A DNA stretch of 64,000 nucleotides from an uncultured Actinomycetes bacterium (GTDB lineage: Bacteria; Actinomycetota; CADDZG01; WHSQ01). The notes below the pieces were generated by a model, which worked only from the letters and a program-made list of their open reading frames with translations, made no database searches and had not been told where the DNA came from. Below, piece after piece: positions 49,896 through 59,343 of the stretch. Location: NCBI GenBank assembly GCA_937863385.1, contig CALMBW010000021.1, positions 186,001 to 250,000 of the forward strand, read 5' to 3'. The translations under genes and the position numbers were made by a program. Position 1 is the stretch's first letter; each line of letters begins with the position of its first letter.

Positions 49896-50972
49896 TCACC
49901 TTCCAAGACACCTGGCTGCATGGACCCCTGCCGAGCCGGCGGCCACGAAGAGGTCGGGTGCGTCGTCCAGAGGCCGGCCCATCGAGGACGGCCGGATCCC
50001 CCGGTCCGCAAGCAACCGTAAGGCGGCTGCCCCGTCGACCTCGACCACGTCATGCTTCTCGTAGACACCTGCCGTTCGCAACTGCCTGGTCACTTCTTGG
50101 AGGCGATCATCCGGTAGCACGGGCACCACCACGGTGCTTCGTTCACGAGCCGCTATCGTGAGAGCGGTCAGCGTGTGGTGGCTCACCCCCAGATGGCGCT
50201 CGCGCAGATCGACGAAGGAGACCCGTAGAGCCGCGATGCTGACCCCGCCGAGAGCCGTTACCGCGTCAAGGATCCATCCCTGCTCGATCGATGTCGTTCC
50301 GAGCGTTGTGCCGGTGCCCACCACCCCTGGGCCCATGGCAACCACAACTGCATCGGCTCCCCCGGCATGAACCAGAGCCACCAGGCCCGAGTAGACGTTC
50401 ACGGCTTCGAGATCCCCGCCGAAGGCGTGGCCGGCACTGCAGGTGACATCGATGAGGCCGGCGACTTTGAGCTCGCGCACCTGGCGACTCCACGCGAGCG
50501 GCAGGGACGCCCCATCGGTCATGAGATAGCCGATCTTCGTATCCGGGGCGGTGGCCAGGATCCCGGCACAAGCTGCTCCTAGCTGGCTGTGAAGCCCGCA
50601 CACGACCACGGGAACCCCATCGATCGTCTCGATCCCCCTCAGAACCTCGTGATGAGGACTCTCTGGAGCTTCGGCGGCCAGTACCTCCGTTTGCCAGGGC
50701 GTGTACCGCATCTTCACGATGTGACCGGGGCCGGGATCGACCTCTGAGGGCCCGTCCAGGTTCCAGAGTGCGAAGGCAACTCCGCCCGTCCCCAGATCTA
50801 GCTCGATCCCCGTCGTGTTGATGACCACCCGATCGCCTACGGCGAGCGGACCTATCATCTGGGGAAAGGCGACGGCTTCAAGGGTTGTGTCACCGAGTTG
50901 CACCGACAACTCAACGATCACGTCGCTGCCTGGTTGGATCTCTGTGACGACCCCGGTTCTGAACGCCGCCAT
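49896..50972 (-). CDS. DUF3866 family protein
   Basis: This 358-residue protein matches DUF3866, an actinobacterial/firmicute family with no assigned function: MKYTPWQTEVLAAEAPES-like MRYTPWQTEVLAAEAPESPH, GVPVVVCGLHSQLGAACAG, KIGYLMTDGASLPLAWSR, and GHAFGGDLEAVNVYSGLVA. It has a small N-terminal beta-barrel (about 1-90) and a large alpha/beta domain. ATG 50972 shares one base with the pafA stop (TGATG), so it is coupled to the Pup ligase; longer upstream starts are rejected. A link to pupylation is suggested only by this coupling. Confidence 0.9.
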   Translation of the reverse strand: MAAFRTGVVTEIQPGSDVIVELSVQLGDTTLEAVAFPQMIGPLAVGDRVVINTTGIELDLGTGGVAFALWNLDGPSEVDPGPGHIVKMRYTPWQTEVLAAEAPESPHHEVLRGIETIDGVPVVVCGLHSQLGAACAGILATAPDTKIGYLMTDGASLPLAWSRQVRELKVAGLIDVTCSAGHAFGGDLEAVNVYSGLVALVHAGGADAVVVAMGPGVVGTGTTLGTTSIEQGWILDAVTALGGVSIAALRVSFVDLRERHLGVSHHTLTALTIAARERSTVVVPVLPDDRLQEVTRQLRTAGVYEKHDVVEVDGAAALRLLADRGIRPSSMGRPLDDAPDLFVAAGSAGVHAARCLGR

Positions 50973-52324
50973 CAGAGACTCGCGATCAGCTTCGACACCC
51001 GATCGTCGTTGGCCCTGAATGGGTCCTTGCATAGCACGGTGCGCTGGGCCTGATCGTTGAGCTTGAGATGCACCCAATCCACCGTGTAGTCCCGGCGCTT
51101 GCGCTTAGCTGCTCGGATGAACTCTCCGCGGAGACGTGCACGGGTCGTCTGCGGAGGCTCGTGTTTAGCCCTTTCGATATCCGCCTCATCGCAGATGCGC
51201 TCCATCAGACCGCGGCGTTCGAGCACGTAGTAGAGACCACGTTTTCGATTGACATCGTGATAAGCAAGGTCCATCAGGGCAACCTTCGCAGCGGTGAGGG
51301 GAAGCTCGTGGCGGGACCGAACCTCGTCGATCAACTTCCGTTTGGCTATCCAATCCACCTGCTGCACCAAAGCGTCCTGGTCGTGCTCGAGTGAGTAGAG
51401 AGCGTGTTCCCACATCCGGGCGATCTCTTTCATGGTGTGGTCGTCCCGGGCATCCACCCACCGCAAGGCTTTCTCCAGATACTCCTTCTGGATATCGAGT
51501 GCCGAGAGCTCTCGGCCGTTCGCCAAACGAACCCGTCTCTTGCAATCCGTATCACGAGAGATATCTCGTATCGCTCGGATAGCGTTCTCGAGCGTCATGT
51601 CACGCATCTGGACGCCCTCTTCAACCATCCTCAGCAAGAGCGCGGTCGTTCCAACCTTCAGGTAAGAGGTCCACTCGCTCATGTTGGAGTCGCCGACTAT
51701 CACGTGCAGCCGCCGATACTTCTCGGCATCGGCGTGGGGTTCATCGCGCGTATTGATGATGGGACGGGAACGAGTGGTAGCCGACGACACCCCTTCCCAG
51801 ATGTGCTCGGCACGCTGGCTGATACAGAAGAGTGCTCCACGCGCGGTCTGAAGGACCTTGCCCGCTCCGGCAAAGATCTGTCGCGTTACGAAGAACGGGA
51901 TCATCACCTCCGACAAGCGTCCGAACTCGCCGTAGCGGGACACCAGATAGTTCTCGTGGCTGCCATAGGAGTTCCCGGCGGAGTCGGTGTTGTTCTTGAA
52001 AAGGTAGATATCTCCGGAGATGCCCTCTTCTCGAAGGCGCGCTTCGGCGGCTTTCAGGAGATCCTCGAGGATCCGTTCACCGGCTTTGTCGTGAACGACC
52101 AGATCGTAGACCGAGTCACATTCAGGAGTTGCGTACTCGGGGTGGCTTCCAACATCCAGGTAGAGTCGAGCTCCGTTCTCTAAGAAGACGTTGCTCGAAC
52201 GGCCCCACGACACGACCCTGCGGAATAGGTAGCGGGCCACCTCGTCCGGCGATAAGCGCCGCTGCCCTTTGAAGGTGCAGGTCACCCCGTATTCGTTCTC
52301 CGTGCCGAATATGCGTCGCTCCAC
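50972..52324 (-). CDS. pafA: Pup-protein ligase PafA
   Basis: PafA joins the C-terminal glutamate of Pup to lysines of target proteins using ATP. The 450-residue protein has the glutamine-synthetase-like fold shared with Dop: [13 protein letters not shown] with the metal-binding glutamates, [63 protein letters not shown]. It lacks the longer Dop loop. The GTG start is preceded at 6 nt by TATCCT, so the mRNA may be leaderless. It is followed with TGATG by DUF3866, then pafB and pafC. Confidence 0.97.
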   Translation of the reverse strand: MERRIFGTENEYGVTCTFKGQRRLSPDEVARYLFRRVVSWGRSSNVFLENGARLYLDVGSHPEYATPECDSVYDLVVHDKAGERILEDLLKAAEARLREEGISGDIYLFKNNTDSAGNSYGSHENYLVSRYGEFGRLSEVMIPFFVTRQIFAGAGKVLQTARGALFCISQRAEHIWEGVSSATTRSRPIINTRDEPHADAEKYRRLHVIVGDSNMSEWTSYLKVGTTALLLRMVEEGVQMRDMTLENAIRAIRDISRDTDCKRRVRLANGRELSALDIQKEYLEKALRWVDARDDHTMKEIARMWEHALYSLEHDQDALVQQVDWIAKRKLIDEVRSRHELPLTAAKVALMDLAYHDVNRKRGLYYVLERRGLMERICDEADIERAKHEPPQTTRARLRGEFIRAAKRKRRDYTVDWVHLKLNDQAQRTVLCKDPFRANDDRVSKLIASL

Positions 52325-52330
52325 GGATAC

Positions 52331-52336
52331 AGGATA
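52331..52336 (-). promoter_or_regulatory. -10 box for leaderless pafA
   Basis: On the minus strand TATCCT lies exactly 6 nt before the GTG start of pafA (TATCCT-GTATCC-GTG). This would give pafA-DUF3866 a promoter separate from prcBA. Confidence 0.55.
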
Positions 52337-52368
52337 TGGGCGACGGGAGCTAGAAGCCGGAGCCTGAT

Positions 52369-53052
52369 TCAGCCAAGCACGGCGGTCAGCTCGTCTGCCG
52401 CCAGCCTGCGGAACTTGCGCCGAGCGCGTTTCCGATCCAAGACTGCGGTTTCGAGGTTACGCGCCGGGATCTCGCGTGCTTCCACCGCGTGCAAAGCACC
52501 GTGACCAAGCTTGATCGCTTGTTCGAGGGTGGGAAGCTTCTTCGGATAGTTCTCTTCGAGGTGCGTACCTAGAGCCTCGGCCTGTCCGCCCATCGCGACC
52601 CACTTCTCCCGATCGCTGACGGACCCATCGAACAAGATATGGAACATCTCGTTGTCTTCGGGCTTCTCTCCCACAGCGGCGACCAGGACTTCGATCTCGT
52701 AGGGCTTGGGAGCCTCGGTGAAGATGGTTCCGAGACTCTGGGAGTAGGCGTTCGCCAGGCTCTTGGCTGTGACGTCTTCTCGGGAATATGAGTAACCCTT
52801 GACGTCGACGAGTCTGATACCACCGATCCGTAGTTGTTCGAACTCGTTGAACTTGCCCACGCCGGCGAAGCCGATCCGGTCGTAGATCTCCGAGATCTTG
52901 TGAAGGGTCACCGACGGATTCTCGGCCATGAAGAAGATCCCGTCGGCGTACTCCAGGGCGATGACGGATTTCCCGCGGGCTATCCCCTTACGAGCGTAGT
53001 CGCCCTTGTCCTTCATCAATTGTTCCGGTGAGACGTAGAAAGGCATCGCCAT
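52369..53052 (-). CDS. prcA: Proteasome alpha subunit
   Basis: This 227-residue alpha-type subunit forms the outer rings of the 20S core and the gated pore. It begins [25 protein letters not shown], the actinobacterial N-terminal gate and H0 region, followed by [19 protein letters not shown] and [19 protein letters not shown]. It has no N-terminal Thr nucleophile, as expected. The end [16 protein letters not shown] is a basic tail. It starts 3 nt after the prcB stop. Docking sites for ARC are provided by its outer face. Confidence 0.97.
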   Translation of the reverse strand: MAMPFYVSPEQLMKDKGDYARKGIARGKSVIALEYADGIFFMAENPSVTLHKISEIYDRIGFAGVGKFNEFEQLRIGGIRLVDVKGYSYSREDVTAKSLANAYSQSLGTIFTEAPKPYEIEVLVAAVGEKPEDNEMFHILFDGSVSDREKWVAMGGQAEALGTHLEENYPKKLPTLEQAIKLGHGALHAVEAREIPARNLETAVLDRKRARRKFRRLAADELTAVLG

Positions 53053-53055
53053 CAG

Positions 53056-53928
53056 CTAGCTCTCCTTCGCTGGACGCCTAACGTCCACCGTGTGGGTCTC
53101 GGGACGCTGCATCTGCTCTTCGCGCTCGCCGATCAACTCCTCGAACAACCGGCGGATCTCTGATTCGCCGATCTCGTAGGTGCCTTCCGCCGAGATCGCC
53201 ACGACCGTCGGGAAGATGTTGCGCAAGAGATCCGGGCCACCGGTGCCGACGTCCTCGTCGGCAGCGTCAAAGAGCGCTTCGATGGCGATCTTCACGGCCT
53301 CGTCTCGCTCCAGGTTGTGGCGGAATCTCTTCTTGAGGCTGCCCCTGGCGTCTTTCCCACCCGACCCCGTGGCGTGATAGTCGTCCTCTTCGTACCGGCC
53401 ACCCGTCACGTCGTACTTGAATAGGCGGCCTTGGCCGCGCCGCTCGTCGTACCCGGCGAACAGGGGCACTACAACGAGTCCCTGCATGGCGGCGGGAAGG
53501 TTCGCCCTGATCATCTGAGACAGTTTGTTGGCCTTGCCCTCCAAGCTGAGGCGTTCCCCCTCAACCTTCTCGTAGTGCTCCAACTCCGTTTGGAGGAGTC
53601 GCACCATCTCGACGGCAGGACCGGCCGTTCCGGCTATCGCAACCGCACTCATGTCGTCGGCCGAGAACACCTTTTCGATGCTGCGGTGAGCGATCTGCAG
53701 CCCCTCGGTGGCTCGCCGGTCTCCGGCGACGATCACGCCGTCTTTGAAACGGAGGGCAAGAACGGTCGTGCCTTCAGGAGCATGAACCTGGCCCTCCCCC
53801 AAAGAAGCGCCCGGCAGGAGTCCTGGAGCCGTGGCCGCAAGGAGGTCAGAGAACGACGCTCCGGGCCCGTGCACCGGGACGAGGAGCTTTTCCACTACGG
53901 AGCGATCGGAGCTATCCATGTCCGACAC
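53056..53928 (-). CDS. prcB: Proteasome beta subunit precursor
   Basis: This 290-residue proteolytic subunit has a 53-residue propeptide (GASFSDLLAATAPGLLPGA) and matures by self-cleavage before Thr54 in PEGTTVLALRFKDGVIVAGDRRAT, where Thr54, Asp70 and Lys86-type residues form the active site. It makes the inner rings of the 20S core. The GTG start is used; ATG 53919 is also possible and is preceded by a TATCGT box. pup lies 33 nt upstream and prcA 3 nt downstream, the standard actinobacterial order. Confidence 0.97.
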   Translation of the reverse strand: MSDMDSSDRSVVEKLLVPVHGPGASFSDLLAATAPGLLPGASLGEGQVHAPEGTTVLALRFKDGVIVAGDRRATEGLQIAHRSIEKVFSADDMSAVAIAGTAGPAVEMVRLLQTELEHYEKVEGERLSLEGKANKLSQMIRANLPAAMQGLVVVPLFAGYDERRGQGRLFKYDVTGGRYEEDDYHATGSGGKDARGSLKKRFRHNLERDEAVKIAIEALFDAADEDVGTGGPDLLRNIFPTVVAISAEGTYEIGESEIRRLFEELIGEREEQMQRPETHTVDVRRPAKES

Positions 53929-53960
53929 GATAAGGGATAAGGCAAGTCAATCTCGAAGAC

Positions 53961-54143
53961 CTACTGACCGCCCTTTTGAACGAACGCTTTCACGAAGTCC
54001 TCGGCGTTAGTCTCAAGGACTTCATCGATCTCGTCCAGAAGATCATCGAGGTCCTCGGTTGATGCGGCTTCGGCCTTGGTCTCTTCGACCCTTGCCTCTT
54101 CCTCTTCTTGCTTCGGTTTGGGTTTGCGGGTTTGGTCCGCCAT
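53961..54143 (-). CDS. pup: Prokaryotic ubiquitin-like protein Pup
   Basis: Pup is the 60-residue disordered tag attached to proteins destined for the proteasome. The sequence is acidic and Lys/Glu-rich at the start (KPKPKQEEEEARVEE), has the ARC-binding helix DLDDLLDEIDEVLETNAEDFV and ends FVQKGGQ. The last residue is Gln, so Dop must deamidate it to Glu before PafA can use it. ATG 54143 has AAAGAGG 6 nt upstream; the longer frame (to 54437) runs into dop and is rejected. Confidence 0.97.
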   Translation of the reverse strand: MADQTRKPKPKQEEEEARVEETKAEAASTEDLDDLLDEIDEVLETNAEDFVKAFVQKGGQ

Positions 54144-54199
54144 CACACACCTCTTTCGAGTCTCTCTAGATGATACTTCGGCAGCCGCATGGGCTTGGG

Positions 54200-55681
54200 T
54201 TAGCCGGAGAGTTTCCCCAGCAAGCTGGAAGCGTCGGGTGAGGCATCGAACAGCGCCTGGACCCTCTCCCTGGTACCCCGGGTCGGCTCTAGGGTTGGCA
54301 CCTTGCGCAGAGGCTCGGCGCCCGTGTCGAAGATCAACGCATCCCAAGAGGCCGCAACGATCTTGTCTGAGTACCTCCGCAAGCATTCGCCGCGGAAGTA
54401 GGCGCGGGTGTCGGTAGGAGGATGATCGATCGCCCAATCGATCTCATCATCGGTAACCAAGCGCTGGATCTTGTTCGACGAAGCGAGCTTGTGATAGAGC
54501 CCTCTGGACCTCACGACATCGTGGTACTGGAGATCGATCATCTTCAGTTTAGGTGCGTCCCACGCCAGACCGTCTCTCTCCCTGTATGCCTCAAGCAGAG
54601 AGAGCTTCGCCACCCAATCCAACCTGTCTTTCAGCTGCATCGGGTCACTCTCCAAGCCCTCCAGAGTTGTCTCCCATAGGCCGAGGACCTTGTCCGTAAC
54701 GTCGTCGGAGCCGTTCTCCTGCACGTACTTCTTGCTGAGGCGAAGATATTCCCACTGCAACTCGACGGCCGTCAGCTTGTGTCCGTCTTCCAGTTCGAAC
54801 GTCGTTCGACAGGTCGGGTCGTGGGAGATCGCGCGCATCGATCGAACCGGCTCGCGCAGGCTGTAGTCATCTGCGATGAAGCCATCCTCGATCATCTTCA
54901 GCATGATCGAGGTGGTTCCGACCTTCAAGAACGTCGAGATCTCACTCATGTTGGCGTCGCCAACGATCACGTGGAGCCGGCGGTACTTCTCGGGATCGGC
55001 ATGAGGCTCGTCCCGTGTGTTGATGATCGGCCGCTTGAAGGTGGTTTCCAGTCCAACCTCAACCTCGAAGAAGTCCGCTCGTTGACTGATCTGGAAATCA
55101 CAGGCGTTGGCGCCGTTCTCGGCCCCCACTTTGCCAGCACCGGTGAAGACCTGTCTGGTCACGAAGAAGGGTGTCAGGTGCTTGACGATGGACGAAAACG
55201 CAGTCTCCCTCGCCATGAGGTAGTTCTCGTGGCATCCGTAGGAGTTTCCCTTGCCGTCCGAGTTGTTCTTGTAGATGAAGACGTTCTCCCCGCTGGGAAC
55301 CACCGATCGAGCCGCTGCTATGGAATCCTCGAGGATCCGTTCTCCGGCTTTGTCCCAGATGACAAGATCCCGCGCGTTCGAGCACTCTGGTGACGAATAC
55401 TCGGGATGGGCGTGATCCACGTAGTACCTAGACGCGTTCGGGAGGATCACGTTGACCAAACCCGAGTCGTCTTCGATCGGGCTCTCGGGACCGGCCCGGT
55501 CGAACCCTCGTGCGTCGCGCAGCGGGTTCTCTTCTTCGTAGTCCCATTTGACTCTCTTGAAAGCCGGCTTCGCGTACGCGTTGATGAGCAGGGAAGAAGT
55601 GAGGATCGGATTGAAATCAACCGCGTCGCGGATGGAGATCCCGTACTCGGTCTCGATGCCGCAGATCTTAGGGATGGCCAT
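54200..55681 (-). CDS. dop: Deamidase/depupylase of Pup (Dop)
   Basis: Dop deamidates Pup's C-terminal Gln and also removes Pup from proteins. From ATG 55681 the protein is about 493 residues with MAIPKICGIETEYGI carrying the conserved ATP/metal glutamates, HPEYSSPECSNARDLV, YKNNSDGKGNSYGCHENYLMAR, and [27 protein letters not shown]. The FDRAGPESPIEDD(S) insertion near residue 50 is the Dop loop that distinguishes it from PafA. TACTCT lies 6 nt before the ATG, supporting this start over GTG 55687. pup is 56 nt downstream. Confidence 0.96.
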   Translation of the reverse strand: MAIPKICGIETEYGISIRDAVDFNPILTSSLLINAYAKPAFKRVKWDYEEENPLRDARGFDRAGPESPIEDDSGLVNVILPNASRYYVDHAHPEYSSPECSNARDLVIWDKAGERILEDSIAAARSVVPSGENVFIYKNNSDGKGNSYGCHENYLMARETAFSSIVKHLTPFFVTRQVFTGAGKVGAENGANACDFQISQRADFFEVEVGLETTFKRPIINTRDEPHADPEKYRRLHVIVGDANMSEISTFLKVGTTSIMLKMIEDGFIADDYSLREPVRSMRAISHDPTCRTTFELEDGHKLTAVELQWEYLRLSKKYVQENGSDDVTDKVLGLWETTLEGLESDPMQLKDRLDWVAKLSLLEAYRERDGLAWDAPKLKMIDLQYHDVVRSRGLYHKLASSNKIQRLVTDDEIDWAIDHPPTDTRAYFRGECLRRYSDKIVAASWDALIFDTGAEPLRKVPTLEPTRGTRERVQALFDASPDASSLLGKLSG

Positions 55682-55687
55682 GGTCAC

Positions 55688-55693
55688 AGAGTA
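55688..55693 (-). promoter_or_regulatory. -10 box for leaderless dop
   Basis: On the minus strand TACTCT lies exactly 6 nt before ATG 55681 (TACTCT-GTGACC-ATG). It may provide a promoter for dop-pup-prcBA separate from arc. Confidence 0.5.
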
Positions 55694-55719
55694 GTCGTGA
55701 CTCCGTCCGGGAGGCGGAG

Positions 55720-57489
55720 CTACAGATATTGCCCCGTCTGCACGTTCTCGACCTGGCGGCCCTCATCTTCCTTGTCTTGGCCCCCAACAAGCGTCCGGAT
55801 GTACACGATCCGCTCGCCCTTCTTGCCGGACACACGGGCCCAGTCGTCGGGATTCGTGGTGTTGGGCAGATCTTCGTTCTCCTTGTATTCCTGCCCGATC
55901 GCGTTGATGAGATCTTCCTGGTTCAGACCCCTCTCTCCGCCGGCTATCCGGCGCTTGATAGCGGTCTTCTTAGCGCGACGGACGATGTTCTCGATCATGG
56001 CCCCGGAAGCGAAGTCCTTGAAGTAGAGAACCTCTTTATCACCATTCGCATACGTCACTTCGAGGAACCGGTTGTCATCGTCCTCGCCGTACATGCGGAT
56101 GACGGTTGCCTCGATCATCTCGCCGATCGCGGTGCCGACATCGCCATGTTTGGCGATCTCGCTCTCTGCGATCGGGAGATCTTCGGTGAGGTACTTGCTG
56201 AAGATGTCCTTGGCGGATATCTCGTTGGGTCGCTCGATCTTGATCTTCACATCGAGCCGGCCCGGCCTCAGGATCGCTGGGTCGATCAGATCTTCACGGT
56301 TGGATGCACCCACCACGATGACGTTCTTCAACGTTTCGACACCGTCGATCTCTGCCAGAAGCTGAGGAACGATCGTCGATTCGATATCGGAAGAGATCCC
56401 GGAGCCACGTGTCCTGAAAAGCGATTCCATCTCGTCGAAGAACACGATGATCGGAACGCCTTCTTCAGACTTCTCTTTGGCTCGTTGAAAGATCATCCTG
56501 ATCTGCCGCTCTGTTTCACCCACGTACTTATTTAGCAACTCGGGACCCTTGACGTTCAGGAAGTAAGGGCGCCCCGTCGCACGACCGAGTTTCTCGGCCA
56601 CCTGTTTAGCGAGTGAGTTCGCCACGGCCTTGGCGACCAATGTCTTCCCGCATCCCGGCGGGCCATACAGCAAGATGCCTTTCGGAGGTTCGAGCTGGTG
56701 CTCCTTGAAGAGGTCGGCGTGCAGGAATGGGAGTTCGACGGCATCCCTGATCTCCTCGATCTGGTCCGCAAGCCCGCCGATGTCTTCGTAAGAGATGTCT
56801 GGGACTTCCTCGAGGATGAGCTCTTCCACCTCGGGTTTGGGGAGACGCTCGATCACGTATCCGGACTTCGGTTCGAGCAGCAGGTTGTCACCCGATCTCA
56901 GTGGCTCTTCCAGAAGTGAATCGGCCAACTCGACAACGCGTTCCTCGTCCGTCCGAGCGATGACGATCGCCCGCTTCTCGCTGACGAACGCTTCCTTCAA
57001 GGTCACCACCTCGCCCGCGATCTCGAAGTCGGTGACCTGGATGATGTTGAGAGCCTCGTTGAGGATCACCTGCTGGCCGCGCTGCGTCTTTGCCATGTCG
57101 ACACCAGGCGAAACGTTGACACGTAGCTTTCGGCCGTTGGTGAACACATCGACACTTCCGTCGTCTTCGTTGATCCCGAGGTAGATACCGAAGGTTGCTG
57201 GTGGTTGTGTCAGTTTCTCGACCTCTTCGCGTAACGCGACGATCTGCTCGCGCGCTTCTTTGAGGGTCGATGCGAGCCGCTCGTTGTTTTCCAGGGACCG
57301 TGTCAGATCTGCGCTGGTATCCGAGAGCCGCTTCTCCAGCGAGAGGATCTGCTTCGGTGCCGCTTCCAGTTTGCGACGAGTCAACGCAAGCTCGTCTTCG
57401 AGCAGCTTCAGCTGGCCTTGCAGGTCCGAGACCTGGCGATCGTACTCGGCGATCCTCGGATCTAGCTCGTCATCGCGTACCGGAACCAC
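55720..57489 (-). CDS. arc: Proteasome-associated AAA+ ATPase (ARC/Mpa)
   Basis: This 589-residue hexameric unfoldase binds Pup and feeds substrates into PrcAB. It has an N-terminal coiled coil (about 10-95) that captures Pup, two OB folds (about 95-215), and an AAA+ module with Walker A GPPGCGKT at 276-283, Walker [13 protein letters not shown] (Asp/Glu at 352-353), a pore loop KYVGETER-adjacent and arginine-finger region. The C-terminus ends GQYL, the penultimate-Tyr motif that docks into PrcA pockets. The GTG start lies beside AGGGAG. trmI ends 58 nt upstream. Confidence 0.97.
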   Translation of the reverse strand: MVPVRDDELDPRIAEYDRQVSDLQGQLKLLEDELALTRRKLEAAPKQILSLEKRLSDTSADLTRSLENNERLASTLKEAREQIVALREEVEKLTQPPATFGIYLGINEDDGSVDVFTNGRKLRVNVSPGVDMAKTQRGQQVILNEALNIIQVTDFEIAGEVVTLKEAFVSEKRAIVIARTDEERVVELADSLLEEPLRSGDNLLLEPKSGYVIERLPKPEVEELILEEVPDISYEDIGGLADQIEEIRDAVELPFLHADLFKEHQLEPPKGILLYGPPGCGKTLVAKAVANSLAKQVAEKLGRATGRPYFLNVKGPELLNKYVGETERQIRMIFQRAKEKSEEGVPIIVFFDEMESLFRTRGSGISSDIESTIVPQLLAEIDGVETLKNVIVVGASNREDLIDPAILRPGRLDVKIKIERPNEISAKDIFSKYLTEDLPIAESEIAKHGDVGTAIGEMIEATVIRMYGEDDDNRFLEVTYANGDKEVLYFKDFASGAMIENIVRRAKKTAIKRRIAGGERGLNQEDLINAIGQEYKENEDLPNTTNPDDWARVSGKKGERIVYIRTLVGGQDKEDEGRQVENVQTGQYL

Positions 57490-57547
57490 CTCCCTGGCAG
57501 AACATTACTCCGAACCGAAATCAACGGCAGGGATTCGGCACAGATGC

Positions 57548-58360
57548 CTACAAGCCCGAAACATCGCCCTCGGCGGGGGCCAGCTTCCGGCCGGTTATCA
57601 AGAATGCCGTGTGAGCCACCATCCGGTGATCGGGGCGGACAGACTGACCATCCACGTTCCAGGTTCGGTGGAGGACTTCGAACGTCGAGATAAAGGCGAA
57701 CCTCTCTCGCTTCATGGCTTCGACGGTTTGCATCACTTGAGGGATGGTTGGAAGGTAGCAACACAAGATCCCCCCAGGGGTCAGAGCCTTCGTGGTCGTA
57801 CCTATCGCCCTCCAGGGTTCCGGCATGTCTAGAACCATGCGATCGGCCACCACGCCGGGATCCTCTTCGAAAACATCGCCAACGAACAGCTCGAGGTTTT
57901 CCGGCTTGCCGGAGGAACCTTCGAACCAGGCCTGGATGTTCTCGACCGCTTGGTCGTGGTGGTCCTGACGAAGCTCGTAGGACATCACTCTGCCCGTAGG
58001 GCCTACCGCTTGGGTAAGAGCCAGGGTCAGCGAGCCCGATCCCGTTCCCGCCTCGATCACGGTTGCTCCTGGAAAGATATCTGCGTGGGTGAGGATCGCC
58101 CCGATGTCTTTGGGATAGACGACCTGGGCCCCCCTCTTCATCTTCAGGACGTAGTCGGACAGCGTCGGCCGAAACACGAAGAAGGCGGAACCTCGAGTCG
58201 ATCGCAACACGCGGCCTTCAGGACGGCCGACCAGCTCGTCGTGGAAGATGATCCCGTGGTGACTGTGGAACTCACCACCGGTGCGCAAAGTCACCAAGTA
58301 CCTACGCATCCGCGAATCGATCAACATGACTCGCTCGCCCGCTTCAAGGTCCTTGGGCAC
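57548..58360 (-). CDS. trmI: tRNA (adenine-58-N1)-methyltransferase TrmI
   Basis: TrmI makes m1A58 in the T-loop of tRNA. The 270-residue protein has an N-terminal beta-barrel (GERVMLIDSRMRRYLVTLR...FHSHHGIIFHDELVG), the SAM motif TVIEAGTGSGSLTLAL (GTGSGS at 105-110), MSYELRQDHHDQAVENI and VLDMPEPW, all typical. Its GTG start shares one base with the ttuA stop (TAGTG). In Mycobacterium it is also near the proteasome (Rv2118c). Its pairing with ttuA and ttuB, which modify the neighbouring T54, suggests joint modification of the T-loop. Confidence 0.96.
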   Translation of the reverse strand: MPKDLEAGERVMLIDSRMRRYLVTLRTGGEFHSHHGIIFHDELVGRPEGRVLRSTRGSAFFVFRPTLSDYVLKMKRGAQVVYPKDIGAILTHADIFPGATVIEAGTGSGSLTLALTQAVGPTGRVMSYELRQDHHDQAVENIQAWFEGSSGKPENLELFVGDVFEEDPGVVADRMVLDMPEPWRAIGTTTKALTPGGILCCYLPTIPQVMQTVEAMKRERFAFISTFEVLHRTWNVDGQSVRPDHRMVAHTAFLITGRKLAPAEGDVSGL

Positions 58361-59343
58361 TAGTGCGTCCGTCTTTTGCGGGGGGGCCGGGCGACCGAAC
58401 CTTCGGACTTCCGCTTGAGAGCGAGTGCTTTCGTCTTACAGAAGGAGCACACGGCCGCTCTGGCGGGATCCCATACGGCCGTCGGGGCCCCGCAGGTGCT
58501 ACAGGCCACTACCTCAGCCCCATCCGGTTCTTGTTGGAATCGATGAGATGCCTTCTTCAGGAATCCGAAATACATCTGATGTTTGGTCCCTGGTGATGCC
58601 TCCTCCAGCAGGGTGATGGCTTCCTTATAGCGATGCTGCACGTTGCCCTCGACCAACGGACATTCCTCGACGATGTAGTCGATCCCTCTTAGGAGGGCGT
58701 ACGCAGCAGTTTCCCGTTCGGCTACCCGCACAAGTGGTTTCACTTTTCTAACCAAGGCAGTACCGGACTCTTCCAGAGCCCGCTCTTCTAACACCGGAGC
58801 CTGACGACCAAGCATGTCGACGTTCCAGTGAAGAACGTTGCCGAACAGAGTAGCCACTTCGTCATCTAGGTTGTGACCCGTAACCAAGACGTCGAAGCCC
58901 TCCTCCAGGGCCGCGCGGTTGAACTCGTACCGTTTGTTCAGCCCACACCCAGAGCACGGAACCCGGCCGGTTAGTTTCGACAGTTCGGGCACCGTGAGCC
59001 CATGCTCCTGCGCCAAGGAACGCACGATCAACTTCGCAGACCGCTGCTCTGCAAAGGAGACCGATGCATCCTTCGATGCCCTTGAGTAAGCCCCGATCCC
59101 GAGGTCCAGGTAGAAGCCGGTAGCGTCGTAACCGAGGTTCAAGAGGATGTCCCACAGGGCAAGGGAATCCTTGCCCCCAGACACCGCAACAAGCAAGCGA
59201 TCGTCGCTTTCGAACATGGAGAACTCTTTGATCGTCTTAGCGACCTGCCCGGTGAGATGCTCGAGGAAGTGGTCTTTACAGAAGCCGGCATTGTGACGGC
59301 GGATGTCGATCACCGCACGGTCACGACAAACCTTGCACTTCAT
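58360..59343 (-). CDS. ttuA: tRNA 2-thiolation enzyme, TtuA/TIGR00269 family
   Basis: This 327-residue protein has N-terminal zinc ligands (Cys3, Cys6, Cys22, His25), the PP-loop SGGKDS at 55-60, the three iron-sulphur cysteines Cys130, Cys133 (VPCSGCG) and Cys228 (EECPLVEG), and a C-terminal zinc site (Cys281, Cys284, Cys299, Cys302). This matches TtuA of Thermus, which adds sulphur to m5U/T54 of tRNA using a ubiquitin-like sulphur carrier, TtuB. TtcA or Ncs6-like wobble thiolation are alternatives. Its ATG overlaps the ttuB-like gene's end by 4 nt and it is coupled to trmI downstream. Confidence 0.9.
   Translation of the reverse strand: MKCKVCRDRAVIDIRRHNAGFCKDHFLEHLTGQVAKTIKEFSMFESDDRLLVAVSGGKDSLALWDILLNLGYDATGFYLDLGIGAYSRASKDASVSFAEQRSAKLIVRSLAQEHGLTVPELSKLTGRVPCSGCGLNKRYEFNRAALEEGFDVLVTGHNLDDEVATLFGNVLHWNVDMLGRQAPVLEERALEESGTALVRKVKPLVRVAERETAAYALLRGIDYIVEECPLVEGNVQHRYKEAITLLEEASPGTKHQMYFGFLKKASHRFQQEPDGAEVVACSTCGAPTAVWDPARAAVCSFCKTKALALKRKSEGSVARPPRKRRTH

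Noticed and set aside
54144-54437. N-terminal extension of the pup reading frame
   Set aside because: It overlaps the end of dop; Pup is 60 residues with a good ribosome site at its own ATG.
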